Shown here: positions 26,088 through 36,130 of the stretch, one piece after another
Position numbering within the stretch: position 1 is the stretch's first letter
How the letters are laid out: every line of letters starts with the position of its first letter
Source of the DNA: Draconibacterium sp.
GTDB lineage: Bacteria; Bacteroidota; Bacteroidia; Bacteroidales; Prolixibacteraceae
Length of the DNA: 64,000 nt
Assembly: GCA_016705335.1 (NCBI GenBank)
Contig: JADIYN010000023.1
Coordinates: forward strand, 1 to 64,000
Direction: 5' to 3'
Program-made: the position numbers and the translations under genes
Notes under the pieces: model-generated
The model's input: only the letters and a program-made list of their open reading frames with translations
What the model was told of the DNA's origin: nothing
The model's database searches: none

Positions 26088-27403
26088 TTATTGAGAACTT
26101 TCAAATTTGTATTGTGGGTTGTCGGCTTTAAAACTAAAAAATACGATTGTCACAACAATAGCTACCAAACCAAAAATTGCATAGCTGTAACTACCCAGTT
26201 TAGTGGCCGAAAGACTGAATAAAGTAGGACCAAGTGCACTTGCAAAAACTATGATTGCCATAACAAATCCGGTTATTTTCCCCAGGTTTTCTCTGCCATA
26301 AAAACGTGGCCAGGTAACGGCCATCAAAACATTGTATAAGCCACTAACCAAGCCGTTCCCGATAATATATCCGTAATAAAAAATACTGTCGTTTAAAAAA
26401 GCAAGGCTCAAAAGTGCGGCTACCTGCCCAACCAACATAATTATCAATAAAAACTTTAACCTGATTTTGTCGCTTATATAACCGCCAACCAATGAAACTA
26501 AAACTGATATTACAGATACCGGAATAAACACGGACAACGCTTTTTCACGCCCCATTCCGGCATGTTCAAAAATTGAAACAAGATGAAATGTAAAACCTGT
26601 AATATAAAGGGCATACATAGCTAGTGTAAATGAAAACAACCAAAAAGTCAATGTTTTGCGGGCTTCGGTCAATGTGAACTGTTTGAATGGTTTAATAATC
26701 ACATTTTTCTCCTTGTTACCATGTATTTCTCCATCGGGAATCATTCCCAAATCCTCGGGATTATCGCGATAAAAAAAGAAAACGAACAATGTAAAAAACA
26801 CACCAATCCCGACAGCCATAATTATCCATGCCCATCGCCATGAAGTTTCCTGAATAAATGTGTCGAAAGTTAGCGGTGCCATTGAAAACCAAAAGCCACA
26901 AAAACTGATGAAATCCCGTTGACAAGTCCACGGCGGGCAATAAACCATTTCATCAGCATGTTTCGCGAAACCATTGTTAATACTCCCTGACCGGAAAAAC
27001 GCAGGGCAAAAAACAGAAACATTAAAACCGCCATTGAAAGCGGGATATAAACTGTTGATGAGCCATCTTTAACAAAAAGATGTATAATCCTGTCGGATTG
27101 ACTGAGCAAAATCAAAACAAAACCAAGCGTCACGGAGATTATCATTCCAACCCAACGGGCACCGTATTTATCATACATTTTACCGGCATAAGTCAAAAGC
27201 ATTGAACTTGCAATTGTTCCAATCATGTATGCGATACTAAGCTGATTTCGGCTAATGTGAATATTTTCGAGTAAATAGTCAGTAAACGTGGCAATTCCCA
27301 TTGTTTGTCCGGGGGCACTTGCCAAAACACCAACAGTAACAGCAAATAAAATTACCCAACCATAAAAAGAACGGGATTTTTTCGGGCTTAATCGGAAAAT
27401 CAT
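26088..27403 (-). pseudogene. MFS transporter, one frameshift
   Basis: Two frames together give 12 predicted transmembrane helices. The N-terminal half (27403 down to about 26885) starts WVILFAVTVGVLASAPGQ and has the motif-A-like GKMYDKYGARWVG. The C-terminal half starts at SMAPLTFDTFIQETSWRWAWI. The halves join at FGF-SMAP. One extra T in the coding-strand TTTT run (plus-strand AAAA at 26885-26888) restores the frame. The repaired length of about 438 residues is normal. Together with the DUF1080-PHP gene it may form an uptake/processing unit for an unknown small substrate, perhaps a sugar derivative. Confidence 0.75.
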
Positions 27404-27581
27404 TCCACCGTTGTTTAATATTCATTTAACAACTTTTTCACAAAGCTAGCTGAACTGTCCTGGATTTATGCAATGTATGTTCGTACAAACTTAAAAGTAA
27501 GAAATGGTTAATGTGAAAGAAAATATTTGAAGCCAAGAAGTTAAATGAAAATTAAAGTATTCAGTAAATTATAAAACAGAA

Positions 27582-29270
27582 TTAATCTATCGAATCAACA
27601 ATCGACATGGTTACATCGTAAATATAGTCGCCAATTTTCTCCGATTCAGAAAAAATATCTTTGTATAAAGTTCCTATTTGATAAGGATAAATTTCATTTT
27701 CAATATCGTGCACATGTTGACTGCGAAGTTTGTTTCTGAATTCATTTATTTTCTTTTCAATCGTTTCAGTAACTTTCCTGTCAACCTCTTTGTAATTTTT
27801 ATTTAGATTTTCAATCATAACATCCAATGCTTTTTCAACCAGAGAAAACATTTCAATGATATTCTCTTTCATTTCAGGTGTCAGATTTTTGTCTTGGTCG
27901 CGGGCACGCAACATAGCACGGGCAATATTTAAACATGAATCGCCAACGCTTTCAATCTCATCAATTATGCGAAGCATGGCACTAATTCCTTTTGATGATT
28001 CTTTACTAAGCTCCCCTTCCGCAACTTTAGTTAAATACCTTGCAATCGACACTTCCATTTCATCGCTTTTATTTTCGCCAATTTCAATTTTATCAAATTG
28101 TTTTTGAAATTTGCGGTCGTTATCTTCATCGAGCATATTTTTCAGCCTGTTGAAAAGTTTTTTTGTTTGCTGGGCGTACAAAATAATTTCTTTTTTAGCC
28201 TGAAGTATAGATAATTCGCTTGTGCTGAGCATCCCAAACTTAATATATTTCAGTTTAAACTCCTGGTCTTCTTCCTTTTCCGGTACAATTTTTTGAACCA
28301 GAATTACTAAATACTTTATAAACCAAATCTGAATCAATACATTAAAAAGGTTAAATAAGGTATGAAAGAAAGATAGAGCAATCGGGACAGAGCCTGCATC
28401 AGTAAATGCTGAATTTCCGGAAACCTGCACAGTTAAAAAATCAACCCCTTTTAAAAAATAGGGAAGCACGGAAATAACCCATATAACACCAAAAACATTA
28501 AACAAAAAATGAAGCCGTGCAGCTCGTTTTGCTGAGGCATTGGCAACCATTGCCGCAAGATTGGCAGTAATTGTGGTTCCAATATTTTCGCCAAGCACCA
28601 TTGCTGCAGCACTTTCAAAACTAATCCATCCGTTGTTGCACATCACAAGCGTTAAAGCCATTGTAGCGCTTGATGATTGTATTACAACTGTTAACAAAGT
28701 TCCTATTAAAAGAAAAATTAATGTGGAACCAAAACCCATTCCTGTAAAATTTTTCAGGAACTCAAGCATTTCCGGGTTTTCACCAATATTTGGCACACTC
28801 GATTTTAAACTTTCTAAACCTATAAACAACAACGCAAAACCAACCAGAACTTCGCCCCACGACTGATTTTTTGTTTTTTTAGAGAAAATTAATGGAAACC
28901 CAATTCCAATTATCGGATATGCCAAAAAGCTCATTTTCACTTTAAAACCCAACAGTGCAATAATCCAGGCAGTAACCGTTGTTCCAATATTTGCACCCAT
29001 TATAACGCCTGCAGATTCGGTAAGAGTGAGTAAACCAGCGTTTACGAAACTTACAATCATTACAGTTGTTGCGCTTGACGATTGAATGATCGCTGTTATG
29101 GATAATCCTGTTATTACACCAGTAACACGGTTAGAAGTCATGACAGCTAAAAAATTTCTTAGCTTGCTGCCTGCTACTTTCTGAAGTGCTTCGCTCATAA
29201 GTTTCATTCCATAAAGGAATAATCCCAGGGCACCGATTAAGGTCAGAAAGTCAAGTATGGTATAATTCAT
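27582..29270 (-). CDS. Na/Pi cotransporter family protein with PhoU-like C-terminus
   Basis: A 562-residue membrane protein of the PF02690 (NptA/PhoU-linked) family. Two inverted repeats each carry the diagnostic QSSS motif (IIQSSSATTVM and VVIQSSSATMAL). About eight transmembrane helices fill residues 1-330. The cytoplasmic C-terminal half is helical and PhoU-like (LRIIDEIESVGDSCLNIARAML, then EKIGDYIYDVT). It moves phosphate with sodium or regulates it. It is intact and monocistronic; both neighbours are unrelated. Confidence 0.9.
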   Translation of the reverse strand: MNYTILDFLTLIGALGLFLYGMKLMSEALQKVAGSKLRNFLAVMTSNRVTGVITGLSITAIIQSSSATTVMIVSFVNAGLLTLTESAGVIMGANIGTTVTAWIIALLGFKVKMSFLAYPIIGIGFPLIFSKKTKNQSWGEVLVGFALLFIGLESLKSSVPNIGENPEMLEFLKNFTGMGFGSTLIFLLIGTLLTVVIQSSSATMALTLVMCNNGWISFESAAAMVLGENIGTTITANLAAMVANASAKRAARLHFLFNVFGVIWVISVLPYFLKGVDFLTVQVSGNSAFTDAGSVPIALSFFHTLFNLFNVLIQIWFIKYLVILVQKIVPEKEEDQEFKLKYIKFGMLSTSELSILQAKKEIILYAQQTKKLFNRLKNMLDEDNDRKFQKQFDKIEIGENKSDEMEVSIARYLTKVAEGELSKESSKGISAMLRIIDEIESVGDSCLNIARAMLRARDQDKNLTPEMKENIIEMFSLVEKALDVMIENLNKNYKEVDRKVTETIEKKINEFRNKLRSQHVHDIENEIYPYQIGTLYKDIFSESEKIGDYIYDVTMSIVDSID

Positions 29271-29533
29271 TTTTTGGTTTTTGCATGGCTAAAATAACTA
29301 TTATTGGAAATATTGAAAGGAAAATATCAGAGCTATACAAAATTGCTTACTTGAAAAATTATTATAACCATTTAAATTCAACGGTTTAACAGCTGGTATT
29401 AATATTGATTTTCTTTTAATCAAAAACCGGATTTAAACGGATTATTATATAAGTCACAATATTTGTTTTTTAAATAATGAATGAATATTAACTAATCGGT
29501 TATTTTTAAAACTGATTTACAAAACCTGGAAAC

Positions 29534-29899
29534 TTACTTCCTTATTTTGTGAACTTCAGACCCGTGAAGGTGTCCTTCTTCAGCTGCCTGTTCCAAAATC
29601 TTTTTATATTGATCGGGAGTAATTTTTTCGGCTTTGTAACCGCTTTTTTCAATTGCCCTGACAAATCCTTCATCACTGTTTTTACCATCTTTATATTCAA
29701 CATAAATGGTATTTGTTATATGGTCAACTTTCAGGTCTTTAACGCCTTTTTCAAATTTAAGATTTTCAGTAAGTGTTTTTTCACAGTTCGCACAATCCAT
29801 ATCCGATTTAAAACAAACCACTTTATTTTCAGCCTTTTGGGCAAACGAAATAACTGTTATTCCAAAGAAAAAAACGAAGATAACTGCTAACTCTTTCAT
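29534..29899 (-). CDS. secreted heavy-metal-associated (HMA) domain protein
   Basis: A 121-residue protein with a cleavable signal peptide (about residues 1-20, MKELAVIFVFFFGITVISFA) and one HMA domain: MDCANCEKTLTENL with the CxxC metal-binding pair (Cys36 and Cys39 by count of the segment), then GVKDLKVDHITNTIYVEYKDGKNSDEGFVRAIEKSGYKAEKI. The tail is His-rich (EGHLHGSEVH). It probably binds Cu(I) or another soft metal in the periplasm. It lies 16 bp after the TonB receptor gene, with the HYC_CC_PP-like gene at the start of the unit. Confidence 0.85.
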   Translation of the reverse strand: MKELAVIFVFFFGITVISFAQKAENKVVCFKSDMDCANCEKTLTENLKFEKGVKDLKVDHITNTIYVEYKDGKNSDEGFVRAIEKSGYKAEKITPDQYKKILEQAAEEGHLHGSEVHKIRK

Positions 29900-29915
29900 A
29901 GTATTTATTTTTTAA

Positions 29916-32140
29916 TTATTTGTAATTCAATTGAAAACGGACGCCAAGATAAATTTTACGGCCAACAACCGGCCCCCAGATATTTGTTGCATCAAAACTT
30001 TGACCGAATGGATTTTCAGCACCCTCAATTGGGTTTGGTTGAGTAAAGTCTGTTATATTCTCGGCACCCAAATAAATACTCCAGTACCTGAAATATTTTG
30101 TCACCTGTGCATTCATGACTGTGTATGGTTGAAATTCGTACAAATTATCTGAATTTGTAACAGAACTTTGCCAGCCATCAAAATCAGGACGTGGAATTCT
30201 GCCACCACCATTAAACTGAGCCGTGTAATCAAACATCCATTTTTTCAGATTTGTTGAATAATTCAGGTTTATTAACCCTTTGTAACGGCTTGTTAAAGGC
30301 ATTTCTTTTAATACCCCGGCAATTGTTTGTTTTGTGTCGTTTATACGATATGCCAACAACAAATCAAGCCTTTCGACTGGCTGATACCGGACATCGAATT
30401 GCATGCTGTTCGCATACGATTTTCCTGATAAAGGAGATAGAATGACGTGTGTTGAAGATGACTCACGATCAACTATCAATTGCGACTGAAAATCGGTGCG
30501 AAAAAACTCTGTGTTAATTTGCAAGTCACGTCCCCAAAGTGTGTAATCCTGAACAACGCTAAGCCCATAATTCCATGCTTCTTCAAACATATTTTTATCT
30601 TGCCAGGCCAGTTGCCTGTAACTTGCCAGCAGATAGTTGTTTTCGGTTATAACATTTGCCGTGCGGTAACCTTTACCGGCGTTTGCCCTAAAAGTAACAT
30701 GTCCGTTGAGTTTATACCTGAAATGCATTCGTGGTGTAATAAAAGTTCCGAATAAATTATGTGAATCAGCACGGATTCCTGCCATTAAAGTCATGTTTTC
30801 AATGGGCTTGAAGGTGTATTCAGCAAATACTCCCGGCACGTTTTCAACACGGTCAAGGTTGATTCCGTACAAACTTTCGTCGATTTTGTCGTGAATAAAA
30901 CTTACTCCGGTATTTAATGAATGAATTGCATTTTCATCAAGATCGCGGGTTAAAATTATACTCCCGTAAAACCTTGATTCCGAAGCATCGTAATCGGTTA
31001 ATCCATAAAACGAATTGGTTTTATGTCCCGTAAAATTGGTTAAAATGGCAAGTGCAGTTCGTTGATCTTTCGATACGATACCTGATTTTAAAAACCCGAT
31101 AACTCTATTGGTTTTTATGCTTATTCCATAAGGATTCGAAACAGTTGGAGTCATCCCGTCCTCAAAACCAACTTGCCCTCCCAGCCTGTCTTCAGCAAGA
31201 ATATTAACACCAGCCTGTGTCATAAAACCCTTGTAATTTGTGAATTTCCAACGGTTTGAAATTTGAAATTGCTTTGTGAGCGGATCATCCAGAAAGCCAT
31301 CTCCATTGTCGTCTATCCGATTAGATAAACCTGAAGCATGAACAAGCAGAGCAGTTGAAAGCATATCTTTATATACTTTCAAATTTGTGTTACCGTTAAA
31401 CTCCCATTTTTGATGCTCATTTACATAAGCATTCAAAAACAATTTTTCACCGGAATCGGGTTTTTTTATTTCCGCATTTATCTGTCCTGCAATCGATTCG
31501 TAGCCACTCACAACTGAAGAAGCACCTTTCGAAACCTGAATTGATTCCATCCAGGGGCCGGGAATGTAATTTAAGCCAAAAGTTGTAGCCAACCCGCGCA
31601 AATCAGGAAGATTTTCAACCTGCAATTGCGAATATATACCATCGAGTCCAAGCAACCTGATTTGTTTTGCTCCAGTTACCGCATCGCTGTAACTCACATC
31701 AACCGATGGATTTGTTTCAAAACTTTCGGCTAAATTACAGCAAGCAGCTTTATGCAGTTCGGCACCACCAATCCTCTCGGTATGAATGGTTTCCATTGCC
31801 GAAAGATAAGTTCCACGGTCTTTTTTGGTAACTGTAACTTCTTCAATTTCGAGATTGGGTTCCAAGACAACTTCAAGAAAAGTTAGATTTTCAACATGCA
31901 CGACCTTAGTTTCGTAACCCACAAAACTGAATACCAACATATGCTGTTCGTTTCCTTTTTTTATTTCAAAATTTCCATTGTTTTCAGAAACAGTGCCACT
32001 TTTTGTTCCCTGCCAATAAATGTTAACTCCGGGTAATGTAATTTTCGCTACTTTATCGTTTCCAAAAACAACTCCTTTTATATTTTCAGCAAAAGAAACA
32101 ATAGGAAACAGTATTAAAATAAAAATTAAAATTTTCTCAT
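29916..32140 (-). pseudogene. TonB-dependent receptor with CarboxypepD-like N-terminus, one frameshift
   Basis: ATG at 32140 (MRK-ILIFILILFPIVSFA signal peptide) is separated from the main frame by a missing base in the AAAA run (plus-strand TTTT 32132-32135); restoring it gives MRKILIFILILF. The protein then shows a CarboxypepD-type domain (NIKGVVFGNDKVAKITLPGVNIYW), the plug (HKAACCNLAESFETNPSVDV, LLGLDGIYSQLQVENLPDLRG) and a beta-barrel ending YLGVRFQLNYK. About 740 residues. Between a His/Cys-rich protein gene and an HMA protein gene, it is best read as a heavy-metal (copper-type) receptor. The plug Cys pair (CC) is typical of such receptors. Function by context only. Confidence 0.85.
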
Positions 32141-32208
32141 TTCTTAAAAATTAGTAGATAATAAAACTGTCAATCACCTGTAAAAAAGGTAACTGAATCA
32201 ACTAAAAT

Positions 32209-32697
32209 CTAAGCTGAGAGTGGAATTTTAAGTTGGTTAAAGCTGATTAATAAAAACTTTGATGATTTAATATTTGGAGGAAGTTCAAAACGAATATTAT
32301 GCGTTTCTGCTTTTAATATTGGTTCAACACAATATATAATTACAGTAGAAAAAATATCAGTAATTTTTACACCTGGAGCTCTTTCAAAACTGACTTCATC
32401 TTGTGTAAAATCATTACTTAATTTAAAAAATCTGACTTCCGGCGATGCACAGCCACAATCATGAATTTGATGAGAACACTCGTGACATAAACTTTCACTT
32501 GTTGATTTCTCTATTCCAAATGTATCGTGTGTATGATGAACATGAAAATTTTCATCGCAGGTTTCGGGTTTCACATAAATGCCAACCTGCTCATCTCCAG
32601 TACATGTACAATGTGTTTTGTAAATAAAAATACCTGTTGAGGAAACGATAAAAATCATTGCCAGAAACACAGATAATATTTGAATTAACCTTTTCAC
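32209..32697 (-). CDS. HYC_CC_PP-like metal-associated protein
   Basis: A 162-residue protein with an N-terminal signal/anchor (about residues 4-26). It then carries a His/Cys-rich region: HCTCTGDEQ, ENFHVHHTHDTFG, CHECSHQIHDCGC, and a later ELPPN. This matches the pattern of the Bacteroidota HYC_CC_PP family as I recall it, found next to metal-linked TonB receptors. Many potential ligands suggest copper, nickel or zinc binding. It is the first gene of the unit with the TonB receptor (69 bp downstream) and HMA protein. The exact metal is not decided by the sequence. Confidence 0.65.
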   Translation of the reverse strand: MKRLIQILSVFLAMIFIVSSTGIFIYKTHCTCTGDEQVGIYVKPETCDENFHVHHTHDTFGIEKSTSESLCHECSHQIHDCGCASPEVRFFKLSNDFTQDEVSFERAPGVKITDIFSTVIIYCVEPILKAETHNIRFELPPNIKSSKFLLISFNQLKIPLSA

Positions 32698-32953
32698 TCT
32701 GCAAATATAACAAATAAAAAAGTTTAGGTTTTGTTATTGAATTGTTAAAGGAATTGAATTAAGCAGAGGTTCAAAAAACTGAGAAGCTCTCAGCTTTTGG
32801 GAAGTAGAAAATAGGTAAACTAAACATAATAATTCAGGCTTAAACAATGAATATTAAAATTAAATATCCAGTAAATTTAACATTGTAATCAGGTCTTATA
32901 ATCAATAGAAATAAAAACGCTTTTTGCTTAGGAAACCTTAAAATTTCACAGCC

Positions 32954-33574
32954 ATGAAAAGATATATTCTACTTTCATTTTGTGCATTTATATTTTGCAC
33001 GTCATCAGCACAATGGTCACAAGAATGGCTAAATTCAAAAGAAAATGAACATTTATTGTATGCAAATGGCGACCTGATGGTAGGAAACAACAGCGGAGGT
33101 AACCTGGGATTAAGTTTTGTTTATAACAGTAAATACTCAGTTGAAGTGGGTTACTCTGCCGGATCAAATCAATTTGTCAACCAGGTTCCGGTTCTTAAAT
33201 CAGGAAGTAGTTCAAGTGCAGAAAATTTTATAAATCCAAATGAAATGATGGAAAACTATAACATTATGGTTGGTCGTCATTTTAATTTAAATTCAAAAGA
33301 AACAATTAGGTTCATAATACAGGGAGGATCAGGAATTTCTGTAATGATAGATGAATTAACGGAGCAAACAGATAATAATTCTGGTTTTGAGAAAAAAGAA
33401 TTATTAAAAAACAGGGATATTAGTTTTATGATAAACTCAAAAATAGACTTTCCGATTACCGATTTATTTGGATTTTCTGTTGGTCAAACATTAATTATGA
33501 ATCATGAAAAAAGGTATTTGACCCTTAGTGTTGGTTTTATTTATGGAATTATTCAAAATCATAAAAGGAACTGA
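32954..33574 (+). CDS. secreted outer-membrane beta-barrel-like protein
   Basis: A 206-residue protein with a cleavable signal peptide (MKRYILLSFCAFIFCTSSAQ). The rest shows alternating strands with aromatic girdle residues: NLGLSFVYNSKYSVEVGYSAGSNQF, YNIMVGRHFNLNSKETIRFIIQGGSG, ISFMINSKIDFPI and a C-terminal YLTLSVGFIYGII. This resembles a small 8-stranded OmpA/OMP_b-brl type barrel. No enzyme motif was seen. It is divergent from the metal module and convergent with the two-component genes; no functional partner is obvious. Confidence 0.6.
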   Translation: MKRYILLSFCAFIFCTSSAQWSQEWLNSKENEHLLYANGDLMVGNNSGGNLGLSFVYNSKYSVEVGYSAGSNQFVNQVPVLKSGSSSSAENFINPNEMMENYNIMVGRHFNLNSKETIRFIIQGGSGISVMIDELTEQTDNNSGFEKKELLKNRDISFMINSKIDFPITDLFGFSVGQTLIMNHEKRYLTLSVGFIYGIIQNHKRN

Positions 33575-33636
33575 TTTAACGAGACTTTGGGAACAAGTTT
33601 AATTGACAAAATTTTAAAACAGTTATCCAGATTTAT

Positions 33637-34284
33637 TTAATCAAGATGAATCAACCCATTTTTTAAGGCATACTTTACAATATCAGCAGTAGATTTTAAC
33701 TGGAGTTTCTCTAAAATATTCTGCTTGTGCGTATTAACTTTCTGAACACTTATAAATAAAATGTCTACAATTTCACGCGTTGACCTGCCTTCAGTAAACA
33801 TTAAAAAAATTTCTTTTTCGCGTTCCGACAATTTATCATATTCCAATTCTTTAGCATCTGCAGGAGACAAATATCCGCTTATAACCTGGTCAGTAATATC
33901 CTGACTAAGATATTTTTTACCACCATAAACCGATTGAATGGCATCTGTTAATTGCAAATATGTACAATTTTTCACTAGATAACCATCAGCACCAGCCTCA
34001 AGCACACCTTTTACATATTCCTTTTCCAAATGCATTGATAAAATGATTATTTTAACTTCAGGCATTTGCGACTTAATTTTTTTGGTGGCATCAATCCCGT
34101 TCATTCGGGGCATTGCTATATCAATAAGTACAACATCAGGTTTAACCAGTTTTACTTTTTCAATAGCTTCCTGTCCATCTTCTGCCTGTGCAATAACCTC
34201 AATATTTTCAGCCGATGAAAGCAGAGTTACAACTCCTTCTCTAAATAATTGGTGGTCATCCACAATTAAAACTTTTATTTTCAT
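33637..34284 (-). CDS. NarL/FixJ-type response regulator
   Basis: A 215-residue protein. The receiver has acidic pocket DDHQ near the N-terminus, phospho-acceptor Asp in DVVLIDIAMPRMNG and Lys in YLVKN. A LuxR-type HTH follows (LSEREKEIFLMFTEGRSTREIVDILFISVQKVNTHKQNILEKL). It activates or represses transcription when phosphorylated. It lies downstream of the histidine kinase gene (105-bp gap, same strand), so the two form a two-component pair. A dispersed palindrome sits in the gap between them. Its target genes are not known. Confidence 0.9.
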   Translation of the reverse strand: MKIKVLIVDDHQLFREGVVTLLSSAENIEVIAQAEDGQEAIEKVKLVKPDVVLIDIAMPRMNGIDATKKIKSQMPEVKIIILSMHLEKEYVKGVLEAGADGYLVKNCTYLQLTDAIQSVYGGKKYLSQDITDQVISGYLSPADAKELEYDKLSEREKEIFLMFTEGRSTREIVDILFISVQKVNTHKQNILEKLQLKSTADIVKYALKNGLIHLD

Positions 34285-34316
34285 CTCATTATAATTTTTA
34301 AATTTTCCAAAGGTAT

Positions 34317-34334
34317 TCCCGATAATTATCGGGA
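34317..34334. repeat. 18-bp perfect palindrome TCCCGATAATTATCGGGA
   Basis: A perfect palindrome followed by GAC, 33 bp upstream of the response regulator start. It differs only at the two central bases from the 4878-4895 copy, including the GAC flank. Confidence 0.6.
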
Positions 34335-34389
34335 GACTCTTGATTATGTTCCTTTTGTGAGAATTTTCTCATGTTCGTATCTTTGATTT

Positions 34390-35913
34390 TTAATTATTTT
34401 TCGCTGGTATTTCAATTGTTGCGCAAGTGCCAACACCTGGTTCCGATTTTATGTACATATGCCCTTTAAAACTTTCAAGTCGTTCCTTAATACTTACTAA
34501 GCCAAAACCATCGGGTTTGTCCTTCTTGCTGAGTTTATCCTTTTTAAACCCAACACCGTTATCTTTCACAGAAATTAAATATTTATTTCTTTTTTCAGCT
34601 ATCTCCAAAACTATTTCTGAAGCATGTGCATGTTTTAAAACGTTCTGCAAAAGTTCATTAACAATACGGTAAACAAAGATTGTAATTTCTTTTTTAACTG
34701 TAATATTTATTTCTTCTCCTTCAAGTTTAGTATCTATATTATTTATTGTTTTAATCTGTTCAAGTCGCCATTTAAACGTTGAAGTCAAACCAAGTTCATA
34801 TAAAATAGGAGGGCTCAAATCGTAAGTTAAAACTCTCGATTCGTTTATCGCCTTTGTTAGAAGAATATATATTTCATCGATTTGTTTGCGTACATCAGGC
34901 TCAAAATTCTTGTTGTCGATGGATGATAATTTTAAAAAAGCCAGTGAAAGTGTTTGCCCCAGACTATCATGTAAATACTCCGCAATTCTGCGTCTTTCAC
35001 GTTCTTCGATCTTTGTAATTTCAATATTAATATTTTTAAGCAATTTTTGATATTGCTGAATTCTTTTCATGTTTTTCAGCAAAGCTAAATCAGCAATTTT
35101 ACGTTTGGTAATGTCAAAACAAATTCCGCGTGTTCCGGCATATTTCCCATTCTTTTCGAAGAATGGAAAACTACTGAAAGTGAGCCAAAGTTTTTTCTTG
35201 CCAACTTTTAACTCGATCTCCGCTTCTTTAATTGCTGAGTTTTGCGTTAGCTTAATATGATTATTTGTAGTATTAGTCTGAAAAAGTTGTACAAAACTAA
35301 TTTTGCCCAGAATATCAAATGGTTTTATTCCTAAAATTGATTTAATAACCGGGCTGACGTACACAATTTCACCTTTACTGTCTGTCTCCCAATAAAATTG
35401 TCTTGCATGTTCCGATATTTGAATTGTTCTTTCTTCTTCGCGTAAATATCTGCTAGTTTCGGCTTGAATTGAAAGTTCAAGACTTTCGTTCCGTTTTCGA
35501 AGTATATCTTCAATATTTTTCATGCGAAGCACCACATTTATTTGTGCTTGCAGTTCACTCACAGCAAAAGGTTTTGAAACGAATGCATCGGCTCCGGCAT
35601 TTAAACCTTTGGTACGTTCTTCTGAATTGCTTCCAAGAGCTGAAATCATAAGAATAGGTATATGACTTGTATTGGAATCTTTTTTTAGAATTTCACAAAC
35701 CTCGTAACCATTTAGTCCTGGCATAAGAATATCAAGTAAAATGATTTCAGGAATTTCCTTTCGGGCAATTTCAATGCCCAATGTTCCATTACTAGCTTGT
35801 AAAAAATTAAATTCGGGGTAATATTTTTTTACAATCTGATAAAGTAGATTGAGGTTAAATTCGTTGTCATCTATGGCCAATATCTTTTTCATGTGCATAT
35901 AAATGCAACCCAA
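34390..35913 (-). CDS. histidine kinase with N-terminal receiver and PAS (HisKA_3 type)
   Basis: About 500 residues. A start at 35892 (MKKILAIDDN) is preferred to 35913, which adds seven residues of little sense. The receiver comes first (EIILLDILMPGLNG, VSKPFA). A PAS domain follows (FYWETDSKGEIVYVSPVIKSILGIKPFD). Then HisKA_3 with the phospho-His in RRRIAEYLHDSLGQT, and HATPase_c with VSVKDNGVGF and GFGLVSIKERLESFKGHM. No transmembrane helix, so it is cytoplasmic; a receiver at the front suggests it is itself driven by another kinase. The NarL-type regulator downstream is the likely partner. Confidence 0.85.
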   Translation of the reverse strand: MGCIYMHMKKILAIDDNEFNLNLLYQIVKKYYPEFNFLQASNGTLGIEIARKEIPEIILLDILMPGLNGYEVCEILKKDSNTSHIPILMISALGSNSEERTKGLNAGADAFVSKPFAVSELQAQINVVLRMKNIEDILRKRNESLELSIQAETSRYLREEERTIQISEHARQFYWETDSKGEIVYVSPVIKSILGIKPFDILGKISFVQLFQTNTTNNHIKLTQNSAIKEAEIELKVGKKKLWLTFSSFPFFEKNGKYAGTRGICFDITKRKIADLALLKNMKRIQQYQKLLKNINIEITKIEERERRRIAEYLHDSLGQTLSLAFLKLSSIDNKNFEPDVRKQIDEIYILLTKAINESRVLTYDLSPPILYELGLTSTFKWRLEQIKTINNIDTKLEGEEINITVKKEITIFVYRIVNELLQNVLKHAHASEIVLEIAEKRNKYLISVKDNGVGFKKDKLSKKDKPDGFGLVSIKERLESFKGHMYIKSEPGVGTCATIEIPAKNN

Positions 35914-36070
35914 CGGTTGAAGTCTTCAAGGTTTATAAAATCAAATCTGATGTCAAGGTAGTAATTTTCCTTCAGTTTTTGAAAATAATTACTTTTATGC
36001 CCATTTAAATGTTTAATGTTATCGTAAATAATACAATGTTTTAATAACATAATTTATTTTTTTTAGCAAA

Positions 36071-36101
36071 AAAGGCTAACTGATAAAATCAGTTAGCCTT
36101 T
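36071..36101 (-). terminator. rho-independent terminator of the beta-helix gene
   Basis: A 13-bp perfect stem (36071-36083 with 36089-36101; core GGCTAACTGA) with a five-base loop. On the minus strand it is followed by a T-run. It lies 30 bp past the stop of the beta-helix protein. Confidence 0.9.
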
Positions 36102-36130
36102 AAATTTAAACGTCAATTATTAATTAAAGA

